Shown piece after piece: positions 1 through 8,628 of a DNA stretch of 64,000 nucleotides. The first letter of the stretch is position 1. Every line of letters starts with the position of its first letter. The position numbers and the translations under genes are program-made. The stretch covers positions 248,001 to 312,000 of the forward strand of contig CAVZTE010000003.1 in NCBI GenBank assembly GCA_963778165.1. The letters run 5' to 3'. A model generated the notes under the pieces. It ran no database searches, had not been told where the DNA came from, and worked only from the letters and a program-made list of their open reading frames with translations. This stretch comes from Bog-756 sp963778165 (GTDB taxonomy: Bacteria; Actinomycetota; Acidimicrobiia; Acidimicrobiales; RAAP-2).

Positions 1-1
1 T

Positions 2-274
2 GCCGACACGGGCCCCGGTTTCTCGCTGGGCGAACTCGGGGTAGGTCTCGATCTGATGCTGTCCGAGGCCACCTATACCGTCGAGCACGAAGGGACTGCT
101 GGTCACATGAGCGGACGCCAGGCCGGCCAACAGGCTCGACGGGCGGGTGCCCGCCGCCTGGTGGTCACCCATCGGTGGCCCACCGTCGACCCGGCGGTGC
201 TGATGGCCGAAGCGGCCGCGGCGTTCGGGGAGCCCGTCGAACAGGCGGCCATTGGAAAGGAATTCGTACTGTGA
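2..274 (+). CDS. MBL-fold metallo-hydrolase, C-terminal part (5' end outside window)
   Basis: The frame is open from the window edge, so only about 90 C-terminal residues are seen. The string LSEATY, followed by an HMSG segment, an AG-rich helix and LVVTHRWPTVDP, matches the end of the metallo-beta-lactamase-fold hydrolases (RNase Z / cyclic phosphodiesterase-like) that commonly sit just before rph in actinobacteria. The His in VVTHRWP is the expected late metal ligand. Its TGA stop overlaps the GTG start of rph (GTGA), so the genes are probably translationally coupled. The substrate cannot be told from this fragment. Family confidence is good; exact function is unknown. Confidence 0.75.
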   Translation, partial: ADTGPGFSLGELGVGLDLMLSEATYTVEHEGTAGHMSGRQAGQQARRAGARRLVVTHRWPTVDPAVLMAEAAAAFGEPVEQAAIGKEFVL

Positions 275-1035
275 GTGAAGGAACGATTGCCCGACGGACG
301 ACCGGACGCGCTGACGGGCGGGGCACAGACGAGTTGCGCCCGGCCTCCTTCGAGCGGGACTTCACTGTCTTCGCCCCAGGGTCGGTGCTGGTCTCGATGG
401 GGCGCACCCGCGTCCTGTGCACGGCGTCGGTGGAGGAGCGGGTCCCGCCGTGGATGCGGGGTAGCGGCAAGGGCTGGGTCACCGCCGAGTACTCGTTGCT
501 GCCCGGGTCGACGGGGGAGCGGGTCACCCGTGAGGCGGCCAAAGGCAAGCAGTCGGGCCGGACCCAGGAGATCCAGCGGCTGATCGGGCGGTCCCTCCGA
601 TCGGTCTGTGACATGGTGGCGCTCGGTGAGATCCAGGTGGTGGTGGACTGCGATGTGCTCCAAGCCGACGGTGGCACCCGTACCGCCTCGATCTGCGGCG
701 CCTATGTAGCGCTTCACGACGCCCTGACCCGACTGGTACAGAAGGGGACACTCCGGACCAATCCCCTCACCGAAGCGGTGGCGGCGGTCTCGGTGGGAGT
801 GGTCGACGGGGTGTGCATGCTCGACCTCCCCTACGAAGAGGACAGTCGGGCCGAAGTGGATATGAATGTGGTGATGACCTCGTCGGGCCGGTTCATCGAG
901 GTGCAGGGCACAGCCGAGGGCATGCCTTTTACCAAGGGAGAGCTCGACGAGATGTTGAGCCTGGCCGAACACGGGATTGCCCACCTGCTCGACGTGCAGG
1001 CCGACACATTGGCCGAACCCCCGACACCCCGGTGA
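271..1035 (+). CDS. rph: Ribonuclease PH
   Basis: A 254-residue phosphorolytic 3'-5' exoribonuclease that trims tRNA 3' ends using phosphate. The usual RNase PH landmarks are present: RPASFERDF near the N-terminus, VLCTASVEERVPPW, GWVTAEYSLLPGST, then RTQEIQRLIGRSLR, the DCDVLQADGGTRTASICG block around the active site, and EVQGTAEGMPF near the end. I chose GTG at 271 because it follows an AAAGG ribosome site at 256-260 and overlaps the previous stop, while the longer in-frame extension reads as non-family sequence. The gene overlaps rdgB by 4 bp. This rph-rdgB pairing is typical of actinobacteria. Length is normal for the family and all core motifs are intact. Confidence 0.97.
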   Translation: MSEGTIARRTTGRADGRGTDELRPASFERDFTVFAPGSVLVSMGRTRVLCTASVEERVPPWMRGSGKGWVTAEYSLLPGSTGERVTREAAKGKQSGRTQEIQRLIGRSLRSVCDMVALGEIQVVVDCDVLQADGGTRTASICGAYVALHDALTRLVQKGTLRTNPLTEAVAAVSVGVVDGVCMLDLPYEEDSRAEVDMNVVMTSSGRFIEVQGTAEGMPFTKGELDEMLSLAEHGIAHLLDVQADTLAEPPTPR

Positions 1036-1655
1036 GCCCCGGGGGCATCAGCCTGGTTCTGGCCACCGCCAACCCCGACAAGGCGGCGGAGATCACAGCC
1101 ATTCTGGCCACGGTGCCCAACCTGGTTCTGCTGCCGCGGCCGTCGTCGGTGCCGGACGTCGAAGAGACCGGGGACACCCTGGTCGACAACGCCCGGCTCA
1201 AGGCCCGGGCCCTGTGCGAGGCCACCGGGTTGGCCGCGGTCTCCGATGACACGGGTCTCGAGGTTGATGCCCTGGGCGGCGCACCCGGCGTGTACTCGGC
1301 CCGCTTCGCCGGCGAGCACGCAACGTATGCCGACAATGTGGCCAAGCTGCTCGCCGAGCTGGCCCGGGTCGGAGCGGACGACCCCGAACGACGCCAGGCG
1401 GTGTTTCGGTGCGTGGCCATGGTCGCCTACCCGGACGGTCGGGAGGTCTGGGAGTCAGGGAAGGTGCACGGCACCATCACCGCCGAGGGCCTGGGCGGCG
1501 CGGGATTCGGCTACGACCCGGTCTTCGCCCCCGACGGCTTCGACGGCCGGACCTTCGCCCAGATGACCGCCGAGGAGAAACATTCGATCTCCCACCGTGG
1601 GAGGGCCTTCCGGGCCCTGGCCGAACGGCTCGGAGCGCCGGCAGGGTCGTCCTGA
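1032..1655 (+). CDS. rdgB: XTP/dITP diphosphatase (RdgB/HAM1 family)
   Basis: A 207-residue nucleotide-sanitising pyrophosphatase that hydrolyses XTP, dITP and ITP to monophosphates, keeping damaged purines out of nucleic acid. Family motifs are clear: LVLATANPDKAAEI at the N-terminus (the usual T/S-x-N-x-x-K nucleotide-binding start), VSDDTGLEVDALGGAPGVYSAR with the metal-binding acids, GAGFGYDPVFAP and HSISHRGRA near the C-terminus. The GTG start at 1032 overlaps the rph stop as GTGA, giving the expected length. It is the last gene of the MBL-rph-rdgB operon and is followed directly by a hairpin. Confidence 0.96.
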   Translation: MSPGGISLVLATANPDKAAEITAILATVPNLVLLPRPSSVPDVEETGDTLVDNARLKARALCEATGLAAVSDDTGLEVDALGGAPGVYSARFAGEHATYADNVAKLLAELARVGADDPERRQAVFRCVAMVAYPDGREVWESGKVHGTITAEGLGGAGFGYDPVFAPDGFDGRTFAQMTAEEKHSISHRGRAFRALAERLGAPAGSS

Positions 1656-1666
1656 GTCGCTCGAAC

Positions 1667-1686
1667 GGCCAGTAGCGTCACTGGCC
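1667..1686. terminator. Hairpin after rdgB
   Basis: GGCCAGT at 1667-1673 and ACTGGCC at 1680-1686 form a perfect 7-bp stem with a 6-nt loop, 11 nt after the rdgB stop in the gap between convergent genes. There is no T-run, so this is only a probable terminator. Confidence 0.45.
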
Positions 1687-1823
1687 CGGTACAGGAGGAG
1701 AAGCCCGGGGCTCCACGTTCGATACCTCGGTGGTATCCCGTACCTGACGGCCCCGTCGACGGCGTCGGGACCTACTGGTTCAGCCGAGCCGACCGGAGCG
1801 GCGCAGACCGACCTGGGTGGTTC

Positions 1824-2867
1824 TCAAGCCACCCCGTTGTCCTCTGCTGCCGTCGACGTGAAGTCCGGGGCCCACGGGTCTCCGGCGATGGGCGGAGGCA
1901 TCATTGTCACCTCAGCCAGGGCGGACGGATCCTCTTCCGGGGGGCCCACGGCCTCGGATACCGGAGACGGGGGAGGGGGAAGAACCCCGAGGAGGTTCTC
2001 GTGGTTTTGGTCACCGACCGAAGGTGCCGAGGCGTCGTCCGGAGCGACCTGTGCGCCGTCGATCGGACCACCGCCGGCTCCACTCGCCGGCCCGTCCCCG
2101 GATGGATCGAGGGGAAGCCCGTCCAGGTCGATGAGTCCGGCGGTGTGCAGGTCCCGCAGGGCGCGGAGTCCGACGATCTGGTCCCCTCCGATCATCTCGA
2201 GGACCGATCCCACGGTCGAACCTCCCTTACCGATGGTGGTCAGTACCCGCCACTGATCGCTGCGGATCTGGACGTCCTGGCCGGGTGGATCGGGACGCAG
2301 GGCTACCGGTGAATCGAGGGGCACCACCGCCAGGATCTCCTGCCACTCCTCCACCTGGGGGCGGACCTGGTCGAGGACCGACGACACGGATACCGGCGAC
2401 TGGCCTGGAGCTGCGACCGGCCCGGCCGTGAAGTAGAACGACCCCTCGTTGGCCCGGGCCAGATCGAAGATGGCCTGGCTCACGGTGGAGGTCGTGCCCA
2501 CCTCGGCACTCAGAAGCTGGCCCTGGTCCAGCGAGACCCGTCCGTCCACCGAGTCGCCGACCACCTGAAGCTCCCCGGTCTGCAGGGTGGATGCCAGCAT
2601 GGACAACACGTCGGAGATGGGGAAGACCGAGAGGGACCCGACGAGGGATGCCGTGGTGGCCTGATCGGGGCTCTCGAACAGGCTCCCTCGCTCCCAACCG
2701 CTCGAGGCTCCGGCCCACAGAGGGGCGCCAGACCGGGCATGGTTCCCATGCACCCCACTGTCGAATCCTTCGCCGGGAGCTTGCGTTAGTTGATCCACCA
2801 TCCCGTCCACCACCCCTCGCTGGCTGTCCATTGCCGACCCTGCTGAGAACCCACGTCTCCTGGCCAT
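1824..2867 (-). CDS. DUF4388 domain protein
   Basis: A 347-residue cytoplasmic protein. After a low-complexity N-terminus of about 65 residues comes a segment with SLVGSLSVFPISDVLSML, TGELQV, GRVSLDQGQLLSAEVG and ANEGSFYFTAG. This is the DUF4388 (PATAN-like) pattern found in bacterial regulatory and gliding-related proteins. A second region, about residues 200-250, resembles a small winged-helix fold (WRVLTTIGKGGSTVGSVLEM, then LRALRDLHTAGLIDLDG). The last 100 residues are acidic and Pro-rich, probably disordered. No enzymatic motif is visible. The ATG at 2867 follows an AAAGG site. Two adjacent palindromes lie 30-60 bp upstream. A role in signalling or transcription is inferred from domain type only. 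Confidence 0.7.
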   Translation of the reverse strand: MARRRGFSAGSAMDSQRGVVDGMVDQLTQAPGEGFDSGVHGNHARSGAPLWAGASSGWERGSLFESPDQATTASLVGSLSVFPISDVLSMLASTLQTGELQVVGDSVDGRVSLDQGQLLSAEVGTTSTVSQAIFDLARANEGSFYFTAGPVAAPGQSPVSVSSVLDQVRPQVEEWQEILAVVPLDSPVALRPDPPGQDVQIRSDQWRVLTTIGKGGSTVGSVLEMIGGDQIVGLRALRDLHTAGLIDLDGLPLDPSGDGPASGAGGGPIDGAQVAPDDASAPSVGDQNHENLLGVLPPPPSPVSEAVGPPEEDPSALAEVTMMPPPIAGDPWAPDFTSTAAEDNGVA

Positions 2868-2896
2868 CCCCCACGCCTTTCGGTTCGAGATTCCGT

Positions 2897-2927
2897 GTTA
2901 TCACAATAACCGCGATGAGTGCTCATC
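2897..2927. promoter_or_regulatory. Two adjacent palindromes upstream of the DUF4388 gene
   Basis: GTTAT-CACA-ATAAC occupies 2897-2910 and GATGAG-TG-CTCATC occupies 2914-2927, both perfect inverted repeats separated by 3 bp. They lie in the divergent gap between the DUF4388 gene (start 2867, minus) and the methyltransferase (start 3046, plus), in locally AT-rich DNA. They look like binding sites for one or two dimeric regulators. No regulator gene is adjacent. Confidence 0.45.
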
Positions 2928-3031
2928 TCCACACCCAATGTGGTAATTGGACGGGATCTGGCTCTCCATGAGGGCGGCCCCGGCCCCGGCTGGGACGGCC
3001 ATCCGTCCACAGGGCCCCGATCGGCCACGGC

Positions 3032-3037
3032 TAACCT
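3032..3037 (+). promoter_or_regulatory. -10 hexamer TAACCT of methyltransferase gene
   Basis: TAACCT lies 8 nt before the ATG at 3046, matching the leaderless promoter arrangement seen at many genes in this window. It supports the 3046 start over an ATG 99 nt upstream. Confidence 0.5.
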
Positions 3038-3045
3038 CGCTCGGC

Positions 3046-4054
3046 ATGGTGCGAGCCCGATGGAAGCCGGCTGTCGAGGGGGTACGGCGGGCCCTGGTCG
3101 GTGTGGCCAGCCATAACCCGACCAGTCGCCGGGTCATGGCCGGGCTCGGCCGTGAGCTGACCGGGGCCTCCGAGCGGGCCGGGGCCCTGGCGGCGGCCCG
3201 CCAGGCCGGCATCGCCGATACCTACGGGGGGAGCTACTTCGGCGAGGGGAGAGATGCGTCGGGCGACCGGGCCGGGCTGTCGGGATACGCCCGATACGAC
3301 CGCATCGCCTCCAACGCCGACATCGCCGGATGGCTGCTGTGGCGGAACTTCCGGGTGGTCAACTCACTCGATGTCGGTTGTGCCACGGGATACCTGGTGG
3401 AGGTGCTCCGCGAGCGCGGGATCGACGCCCAGGGCTGCGACGTGAGCCAGTTCGCCATCGACCACGCCGCCCCGGGAGCGGTGGGCCATGTGCGGGTGGC
3501 CAACCTCTTTGCCGGTCTGCCGTGGGCGGACGGGTCCTTCGAACTGGTGACCGCCCTGGAGATCCTGGAGCATCTCCCCACCGACCGGGTACCCGAGGCC
3601 CTGGCGGAGCTCCGCCGGGTGTGCGGCGGCTATCTATACGCCACCATCCCTTCGTTCGGAGTCAACGTGTCCGGGCCGGACGGGCACTTCGAGGGCAAGG
3701 TCCGACCTCACCGTGAGGACTACTACCGCCAGCTCGGCTCGGAGTACCTCGGTCCCGTCCCCGAAGAGGACCTGGCGGTCGACGCCGAGGGTCAGCTGGT
3801 GGAGGGCCACCTCACCATTGCCTCGTTCGAATGGTGGACCGGCCAGTTCGAAGCGTTCGGCTTCAGTCGGTGTCCGGACATCGAACGGCGGCTCTACGCC
3901 GACATCGAGCCGGCCGACCTGGCCCCGTACTGGAACATCTATGTCTTCGCCACCGACGGCGCTGCGGCCGATCGCGGCCGAACCGCTCCGGCCGGAGCGT
4001 TCCTTGGCCGAGCTGGGGCTCCGCCATCCGTTGCTCGAACGGGAACAGGCGTGA
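3046..4054 (+). CDS. Class I SAM-dependent methyltransferase, frameshifted near the 3' end
   Basis: The SAM-binding motif I is plain (SLDVGCATGYLVEVL, about residue 105 from this start), followed by an acidic loop (GCDVSQFA), LPWADGSFELVTALEILEHL and a YATIPSFG strand, so the fold is class I methyltransferase. The substrate is unknown. The methyltransferase reads in one frame to about 3955 (ending YWNIYVFATDG). The natural C-terminus then appears in the next frame (AAEPLRPERSLAELGLRHP) and stops at 4054. The span of 1009 nt equals 336 codons plus one base, as expected for a single inserted base. Read without the shift, the frame runs on to 4245 through unrelated sequence. The stop overlaps the next gene's GTG (4051). 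It is either a real frameshift or a sequence error. Confidence 0.75.
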
Positions 4055-4880
4055 GCGAATTCCCGACGGCTGGTCGTCGTTGGAGGATTTCGAGCACCTC
4101 CGGTTCGACCGGCCCGAGCCCGGGGTGCTGCTCATCACCATCGACCGGCCCGAGGTGCTCAACGCCGCCAACGAACGCCTCCATCGAGAGTTGTCGGCCA
4201 TCTGGCCGGTGGTCGATGCCGACCCGACGGTCGCCGTCTCGGTGATCACCGGGTCGGGGAGGGCCTTTTCGGCCGGTGGCGATCTGGCCATGGTGGAGGC
4301 CATGACCACCGACCAGCTGGCCGTGGTGGAGCAGTGGCGCGATGCCAATGCCGTGGTCGAACAGATGCTGGTCTCGGTCAAGCCCATCGTGTCGGCTATC
4401 AACGGAGTGGCGGTGGGGGCGGGTCTGGCCGTGGCCCTACTGGCCGATGTCAGCATCATCGCCCAGTCGGCCCGGCTGTCGGATGGCCACGCCCGCCTGG
4501 GCGTGGCGGCCGGTGACCACGCCGCTCTGATCTGGCCCCTGCTGTGCGGCATGGCCAAGGCCAAGTACTACCTCATGACGGCGGACTTCATCGACGGGCC
4601 CGAGGCCGAGCGCATCGGGCTGGTGACCAGATGCGTGCCCGACACCGAGGTCCTCACCGAGGCGCTGGCCATCGCCCACCGTCTGGCCCAGGGGAGTAGG
4701 ACCGCGGTGCAGTGGACCAAGCGGTCCCTCAATCAGTGGCTGCGGGCTTCGTCGCCGGCCTTCGGTGAGTCGTTGGCCCTGGAGATGTTGGGCTTCCTCG
4801 GACCAGACGCCGCCGAGGGGGTTGCCGCCCTCCGTGAACGTCGGCCCCCGCGGTTCCCGTCGGCCGAACAGCCAAGCTGA
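4051..4880 (+). CDS. Enoyl-CoA hydratase/isomerase family protein, frameshift at 5' end
   Basis: A crotonase-fold protein: FDRPEPGVLLITIDRPEVLNA, the oxyanion-hole segment GSGRAFSAGGDLAMVE, and INGVAVGAGLAVALLADVS with a downstream LGVAAGDHAALIWPL. The position where canonical hydratases carry a catalytic Glu reads D/H here, so hydratase activity is not assured. The GTG at 4051 overlaps the methyltransferase stop and begins with a family-like start (VSEFP), but the rest of the protein is one frame away from about 4065 on. Adding one base makes 277 codons, so a one-base deletion is likely. A TTG at 4080 is the only nearby in-frame alternative start. It is paired with the methyltransferase as an operon, and CoA-ester metabolism is inferred. 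Confidence 0.8.
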
Positions 4881-4907
4881 CCGTCCGCCCCTACCTACGA
4901 CCTCTGG

Positions 4908-6083
4908 CTAGGACACCGTGACCAGGGTGCCGATGGGGGTGTAGGGGAACACCACCTCGGCATGGTCCGGGGGCATCTCCACACAGCCGTCGCTCTGGGG
5001 GAAGCCGTAGCTGGACCGCACGAACCCGTGGAGGGCGTCGCCCCCGTTGAAGTAGCTGACCCAGGGGATCCCGGGGTCCGAGTAGTGGGAGCCGTCGGGG
5101 TTGGTCCCGGTCATGGTGGTGGTCAGGTAGCGGGCATAGACCGGGAAGGTGCCGTCGGCTGTGCTGGCCCCGGGGACCCCGGTGTTGGCCAGGGTCGAGT
5201 ACACCTCGACCCCGTTGTCGTAGACGGTGGCCGTCTCGGGCAGGTCCTTGGTCACGTAGACGTAGTTGTAGTCGGCCGGGTCCATGGCCCCGGCCTGGGC
5301 CGCGGCCAGCAGCTGGCTCCACACCATGGGCCCGGCGATGCCGTCGGTCTTGAGGTTGTGGCGGGACTCGAAGTTCATGACCGCCCCGGTGGTGATGACG
5401 TTGGAGGTCCCCTCGGTCCACAGGCTGGTCAACGAGGCCGGCTCGGCGAAGCGCCAGGCGAAGGTGCCCTGTTGGGGCTGGGCGGCCTCTTGGGGGGCGA
5501 CCACGGCGCCGGCCGGGGTGAAGCTGACCGGGAGGTAGCCCAGCTGGCCCAGGAGCTGTTGGAGGCGGAGGGTGCTGCCCGGTCCCACCGTGAACTCGGT
5601 GGCCACGGGGCGGCTCAGGGCCTTACCGGTGGCACTGGTAGCCCCGGCCGGCACGGTCACCGTCTCGGTGCTCAAGGGGACCAGGGGGCCGCTGGCCACG
5701 AACTGGTAGGTGTCGGGGGTGACCACCTCCCAGGTCCCGGCCACGGCCGGGCTGAGCGTGGGGGTCGGCGAGTGGGCCGAGAGCGGTTGGGAGAACTGCA
5801 CCGAGATGGTGGCATCGCTCGGCACTTGGGTGGCCCCGTTGGCCGGGGTGACCGAGGCCACCGAGAACGGGGCGGCCCGGGTGGCCACCCCCACCACGCG
5901 GGCGGCGGCCACCGACGTCGGGGAGGACGCGGTCCGGCTCTTGTCCTCGTGGATGACCACCGCCGTCGCCGCCACCGCCACCACGGCTACGCCAGCCAGG
6001 GTGATAGCCGCCAGCCAGCCGTTCCGCCTGCCGGAGGCCTTGTCGGGGCGCGTGGTCGCCTTGTGTGAATGGGCTCCAGGCAT
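4908..6083 (-). CDS. L,D-transpeptidase (YkuD domain) with Ig-like domain
   Basis: A 391-residue exported cell-wall enzyme that would make 3-3 crosslinks in peptidoglycan or attach proteins to it. Residues 22-45 form a single membrane anchor after a basic start. Residues 75-165 resemble a bacterial Ig-like (Big_5) domain (SVTPANGATQVPSDATISVQF). Residues 170-255 contain a peptidoglycan-binding-like helix set (LRLQQLLGQLGYLPV, later NLKTDGIAGPMVW). The C-terminal YkuD domain carries the catalytic signature HGF...SDGCVEM, with His about 352 and Cys about 367. An AGGAG site precedes the ATG at 6083. The gene is convergent with the enoyl-CoA hydratase. The upstream glnD frame reads 461 nt into this gene, which I regard as an artefact of a lost glnD stop. 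Confidence 0.9.
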   Translation of the reverse strand: MPGAHSHKATTRPDKASGRRNGWLAAITLAGVAVVAVAATAVVIHEDKSRTASSPTSVAAARVVGVATRAAPFSVASVTPANGATQVPSDATISVQFSQPLSAHSPTPTLSPAVAGTWEVVTPDTYQFVASGPLVPLSTETVTVPAGATSATGKALSRPVATEFTVGPGSTLRLQQLLGQLGYLPVSFTPAGAVVAPQEAAQPQQGTFAWRFAEPASLTSLWTEGTSNVITTGAVMNFESRHNLKTDGIAGPMVWSQLLAAAQAGAMDPADYNYVYVTKDLPETATVYDNGVEVYSTLANTGVPGASTADGTFPVYARYLTTTMTGTNPDGSHYSDPGIPWVSYFNGGDALHGFVRSSYGFPQSDGCVEMPPDHAEVVFPYTPIGTLVTVS

Positions 6084-8535
6084 CTCTACTCCTCAGCAGG
6101 AAATCTACCAGTCGACGCCGCAACTCGGTCGCCACCCCTCTCGGGGCCGGGGGCCGGCGGTCGGAGGTCCCCCTCAGTCGTGCGGCGTGTTCGGCGACCC
6201 GGCGTTCGATGGTGGTTACCACCACCTCCAGCGCTTGGGAGTCGGTGAGCTTGTGGCCGTCGGGGTCCCGGACATAGAAGGCATCCACCACCGCGGAGCC
6301 GAAGGTGGAGACCTTGGCTGACGTCACATCGAGGCGGCAGTCGACCAGTGCCCGGGTGATCCGGTGGAGCTGCCCGACCACGTCTTCAGCCCGGACTTCG
6401 ACCACCGTGGCCGTGGCCGAGGCGTTGTTGTCCACCGTGACCTCGGTCGAGACCAACTGTGGGGTGGTGAGCCGGCGCTCGTGGCGGTAGGTGCGGGCCC
6501 GCTCGGCCAGCTGCTTCTCGATGGAGAGGGTGCCGGCCATGATCTTGGCCAGATCGTCGGCCAACCGGGCCGACGATGGCCAACGCCCCCGCGAGGGCTC
6601 GACCGTGAAGATCTCCACGGCCACCCCGTCCTCCCCGGCCACGACCGCAGAACGGACATTGAGGCCGTGGAGGGCCAGCACCCCGGTCACTTCGGCCAGC
6701 AGTCCGAAGTGGTCGACGGCCACCACCATGACGGTGGGATCGTCGACCGACAGTGCGGGGACCCCGTGGGTGCGCACCGTGTCCATGATCATGCGCAGCT
6801 CGTCGGTGATCCACGGTGTCGGAGGAGGCGCGGGCTCCCCGGCCAGAAGCCGCCCGGTGCGCTCGACCAGGTCGGCGATCAGGCCTGCCTTCCACGGGCC
6901 CCAAGCCGACGGCCCGGTCGCCAGGCTGTCAGCTTCGACCAGAGCGGCCAGCAGGTCGAGCGTGGGCCGGTCGCCCACCTCGTCGGCCACCCGTTGGGCG
7001 GTGGCCGGGTCGTCAAGGTCGCGTTTGGTGGCACTGTCGGGCAAGAGAAGGTGCAGCCTCACCAGCGTGACCAGGGTGTCGACATCTTCGGGGGGAAAGC
7101 CCATCCGGCTGGCGATGTCGCGAACCACCGTCATCCCGACTTCGGTGTGGTCGCCGGGGAATCCCTTGCCGATGTCGTGGAGCAGGGTGCCGATCAGGAG
7201 GAGATCCACCCTGTTGACCCGGTGGGCCAAGGTGGCGGCGTTGGCGGTGGCCTCGAGCAGATGGCGGTCGACGGTGAAACGGTGATACGGGTTCCGCTGG
7301 GGTTTGTTCCTGACGGCGGCCCATTCAGGGAGGTAGCGCTCGAGCAGGCGACGCTGGTCCAGCGCTTCGAGGGCGTCGATGGCCAGAGGGCCGGTTGCCA
7401 GCAGGCGGACCAGGGTGGCTCGCAGTTCGTCCGACCAGGGTTCGGAAACCACCGGGGCCTTGCGGCCCAGCAGGTTGAGCGCTTCCCGGGCGATGGGAAG
7501 GTTCTTCTCGGCACTGACCGCCGCCAGCCGGAGGGAGAGCGAGGGATCCCCACTGGGGTCCGCCGCCGCGGTCAGGACCACCTCGCCTCCGCTCACCGCG
7601 ATATCGGGCTCACCGGGGACCGGCACCGCGCCATCACCACCCCGTTCGGAGCGCCCCCGCCTCCACGAACGCCCGGAGCCACTCTGTTGGCGGGCCCACG
7701 CCGTCCGACGGCGCCAGGCATCGTCGCCCTCCCAGGCCACGGTGCGCCCGGCTGTGGCCACCTTCAACATCAGTGAGTCGGTATCCGGCTCACTGAGCGC
7801 CTTGGCCACTTCGTCCTGCTCTTGGAGCAGGAGCTTGTTCTGCTCGCGCCCGGCGCGCCGGTGCAACTCCACCCGGATGGCGGTCAGGGCCGAGCGGGCA
7901 TTGTCGATGGCCACGGTGTCCACGTAGTCCGACAGCGCCGGTATGGCCTGCATCATGGCCAACAGTGCGGCTACGTCCCGTAAGCCACCGTGAGCCTCTT
8001 TGAGGTCCGGCTCGAGCAGGAACCCGACATCGCCGTAGCTGCGATCCCGCTCCGTGACCAGACCGGCGAGGACGTCGAGCCAGGGCGGCTTCTGCTTGAC
8101 CCACCGCTCGCGGGCGGTCTCGATCATCGGCTCGGCCACCTTGGGGTCGCCACAGACGACCCGACCGTCCAGCAGCCCGAGCGCCACCCGGAGGTCCTTG
8201 CCCGCCATCTCCAGGGCCTCGTGCGGACTCCGGACGCTGTGGTCGAGGGGGACCCCCTCGTCCCATACCGGATACCAGATCTTGTCGGCGATGGCCGAGA
8301 CGTCCTGCTTGCCCCGGTAGATGAGGACCACGTCGAGGTCGGAGTACGGACACAGCTCGCCTCTCCCGTAACCGCCCACGGCCACCAGGGCCATCCCCCG
8401 GTCGTCCCCGTCGGTGACCTTGTCGAACAGGTCGGTCAGCCAGCCATCGGCCGCCTGGGCGTAGGCATGGCAGAAGGCGTCCCCCTGGAGGTCCCGGCGT
8501 TCGATGAGCGTCTGGCGCAGTGCACGCAGGGACAC
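5623..8535 (-). CDS. glnD: [Protein-PII] uridylyltransferase, C-terminus overrunning the next gene
   Basis: A bifunctional sensor of nitrogen status that uridylylates and deuridylylates PII. Domains in order: nucleotidyltransferase with GGYGRGELCPYSDLDV, a helical GlnD/PII-UTase linker (LLEPDLKEAHGGLRDV), an HD domain (GTLLHDIGKG, residues about 455-465), and two ACT domains (starting VVAVDHFGLLAEVTG and VVEVRAEDVVGQLHRI). The GTG at 8535 is chosen because TACGGT lies 6 nt upstream, as at other leaderless genes here; a longer start at 8670 would overlap the divergent gene. After the second ACT domain the frame stays open into the L,D-transpeptidase gene and turns into low-complexity shadow sequence. 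The true end is probably near 6090, so a stop has been lost by substitution or frameshift. Confidence 0.88.
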   Translation of the reverse strand: MSLRALRQTLIERRDLQGDAFCHAYAQAADGWLTDLFDKVTDGDDRGMALVAVGGYGRGELCPYSDLDVVLIYRGKQDVSAIADKIWYPVWDEGVPLDHSVRSPHEALEMAGKDLRVALGLLDGRVVCGDPKVAEPMIETARERWVKQKPPWLDVLAGLVTERDRSYGDVGFLLEPDLKEAHGGLRDVAALLAMMQAIPALSDYVDTVAIDNARSALTAIRVELHRRAGREQNKLLLQEQDEVAKALSEPDTDSLMLKVATAGRTVAWEGDDAWRRRTAWARQQSGSGRSWRRGRSERGGDGAVPVPGEPDIAVSGGEVVLTAAADPSGDPSLSLRLAAVSAEKNLPIAREALNLLGRKAPVVSEPWSDELRATLVRLLATGPLAIDALEALDQRRLLERYLPEWAAVRNKPQRNPYHRFTVDRHLLEATANAATLAHRVNRVDLLLIGTLLHDIGKGFPGDHTEVGMTVVRDIASRMGFPPEDVDTLVTLVRLHLLLPDSATKRDLDDPATAQRVADEVGDRPTLDLLAALVEADSLATGPSAWGPWKAGLIADLVERTGRLLAGEPAPPPTPWITDELRMIMDTVRTHGVPALSVDDPTVMVVAVDHFGLLAEVTGVLALHGLNVRSAVVAGEDGVAVEIFTVEPSRGRWPSSARLADDLAKIMAGTLSIEKQLAERARTYRHERRLTTPQLVSTEVTVDNNASATATVVEVRAEDVVGQLHRITRALVDCRLDVTSAKVSTFGSAVVDAFYVRDPDGHKLTDSQALEVVVTTIERRVAEHAARLRGTSDRRPPAPRGVATELRRRLVDFLLRSRDAWSPFTQGDHAPRQGLRQAERLAGGYHPGWRSRGGGGGDGGGHPRGQEPDRVLPDVGGRRPRGGGGHPGRPVLGGLGHPGQRGHPSAERCHHLGAVLPTALGPLADPHAQPGRGRDLGGGHPRHLPVRGQRPPGPLEHRDGDRAGRGYQCHR

Positions 8536-8628
8536 CGCCGGACCGTACCACCGGCCAACTCGAAACGGTGGTTCTGGAGCCTGCCCTGCCGCGGTAGCCC
8601 ACAGGCCGGTATCGGTTACCCTGGACCT
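8536..8628. promoter_or_regulatory. Divergent leaderless promoters of glnD and a small membrane gene
   Basis: On the minus strand TACGGT (8547-8542) is 6 nt before the glnD GTG. On the plus strand TACCCT (8617-8622) is 6 nt before the ATG at 8629. Both match the window-wide leaderless pattern. Confidence 0.55.

Noticed and set aside
103..984. 293-codon open frame on the minus strand opposite rph
   Set aside because: Antisense to a certain gene, with His/Arg/Gly-rich shadow composition and no family match.
6364..7776. 470-codon open frame on the plus strand inside glnD
   Set aside because: Antisense shadow of glnD; GC-rich coding DNA often leaves such frames open.
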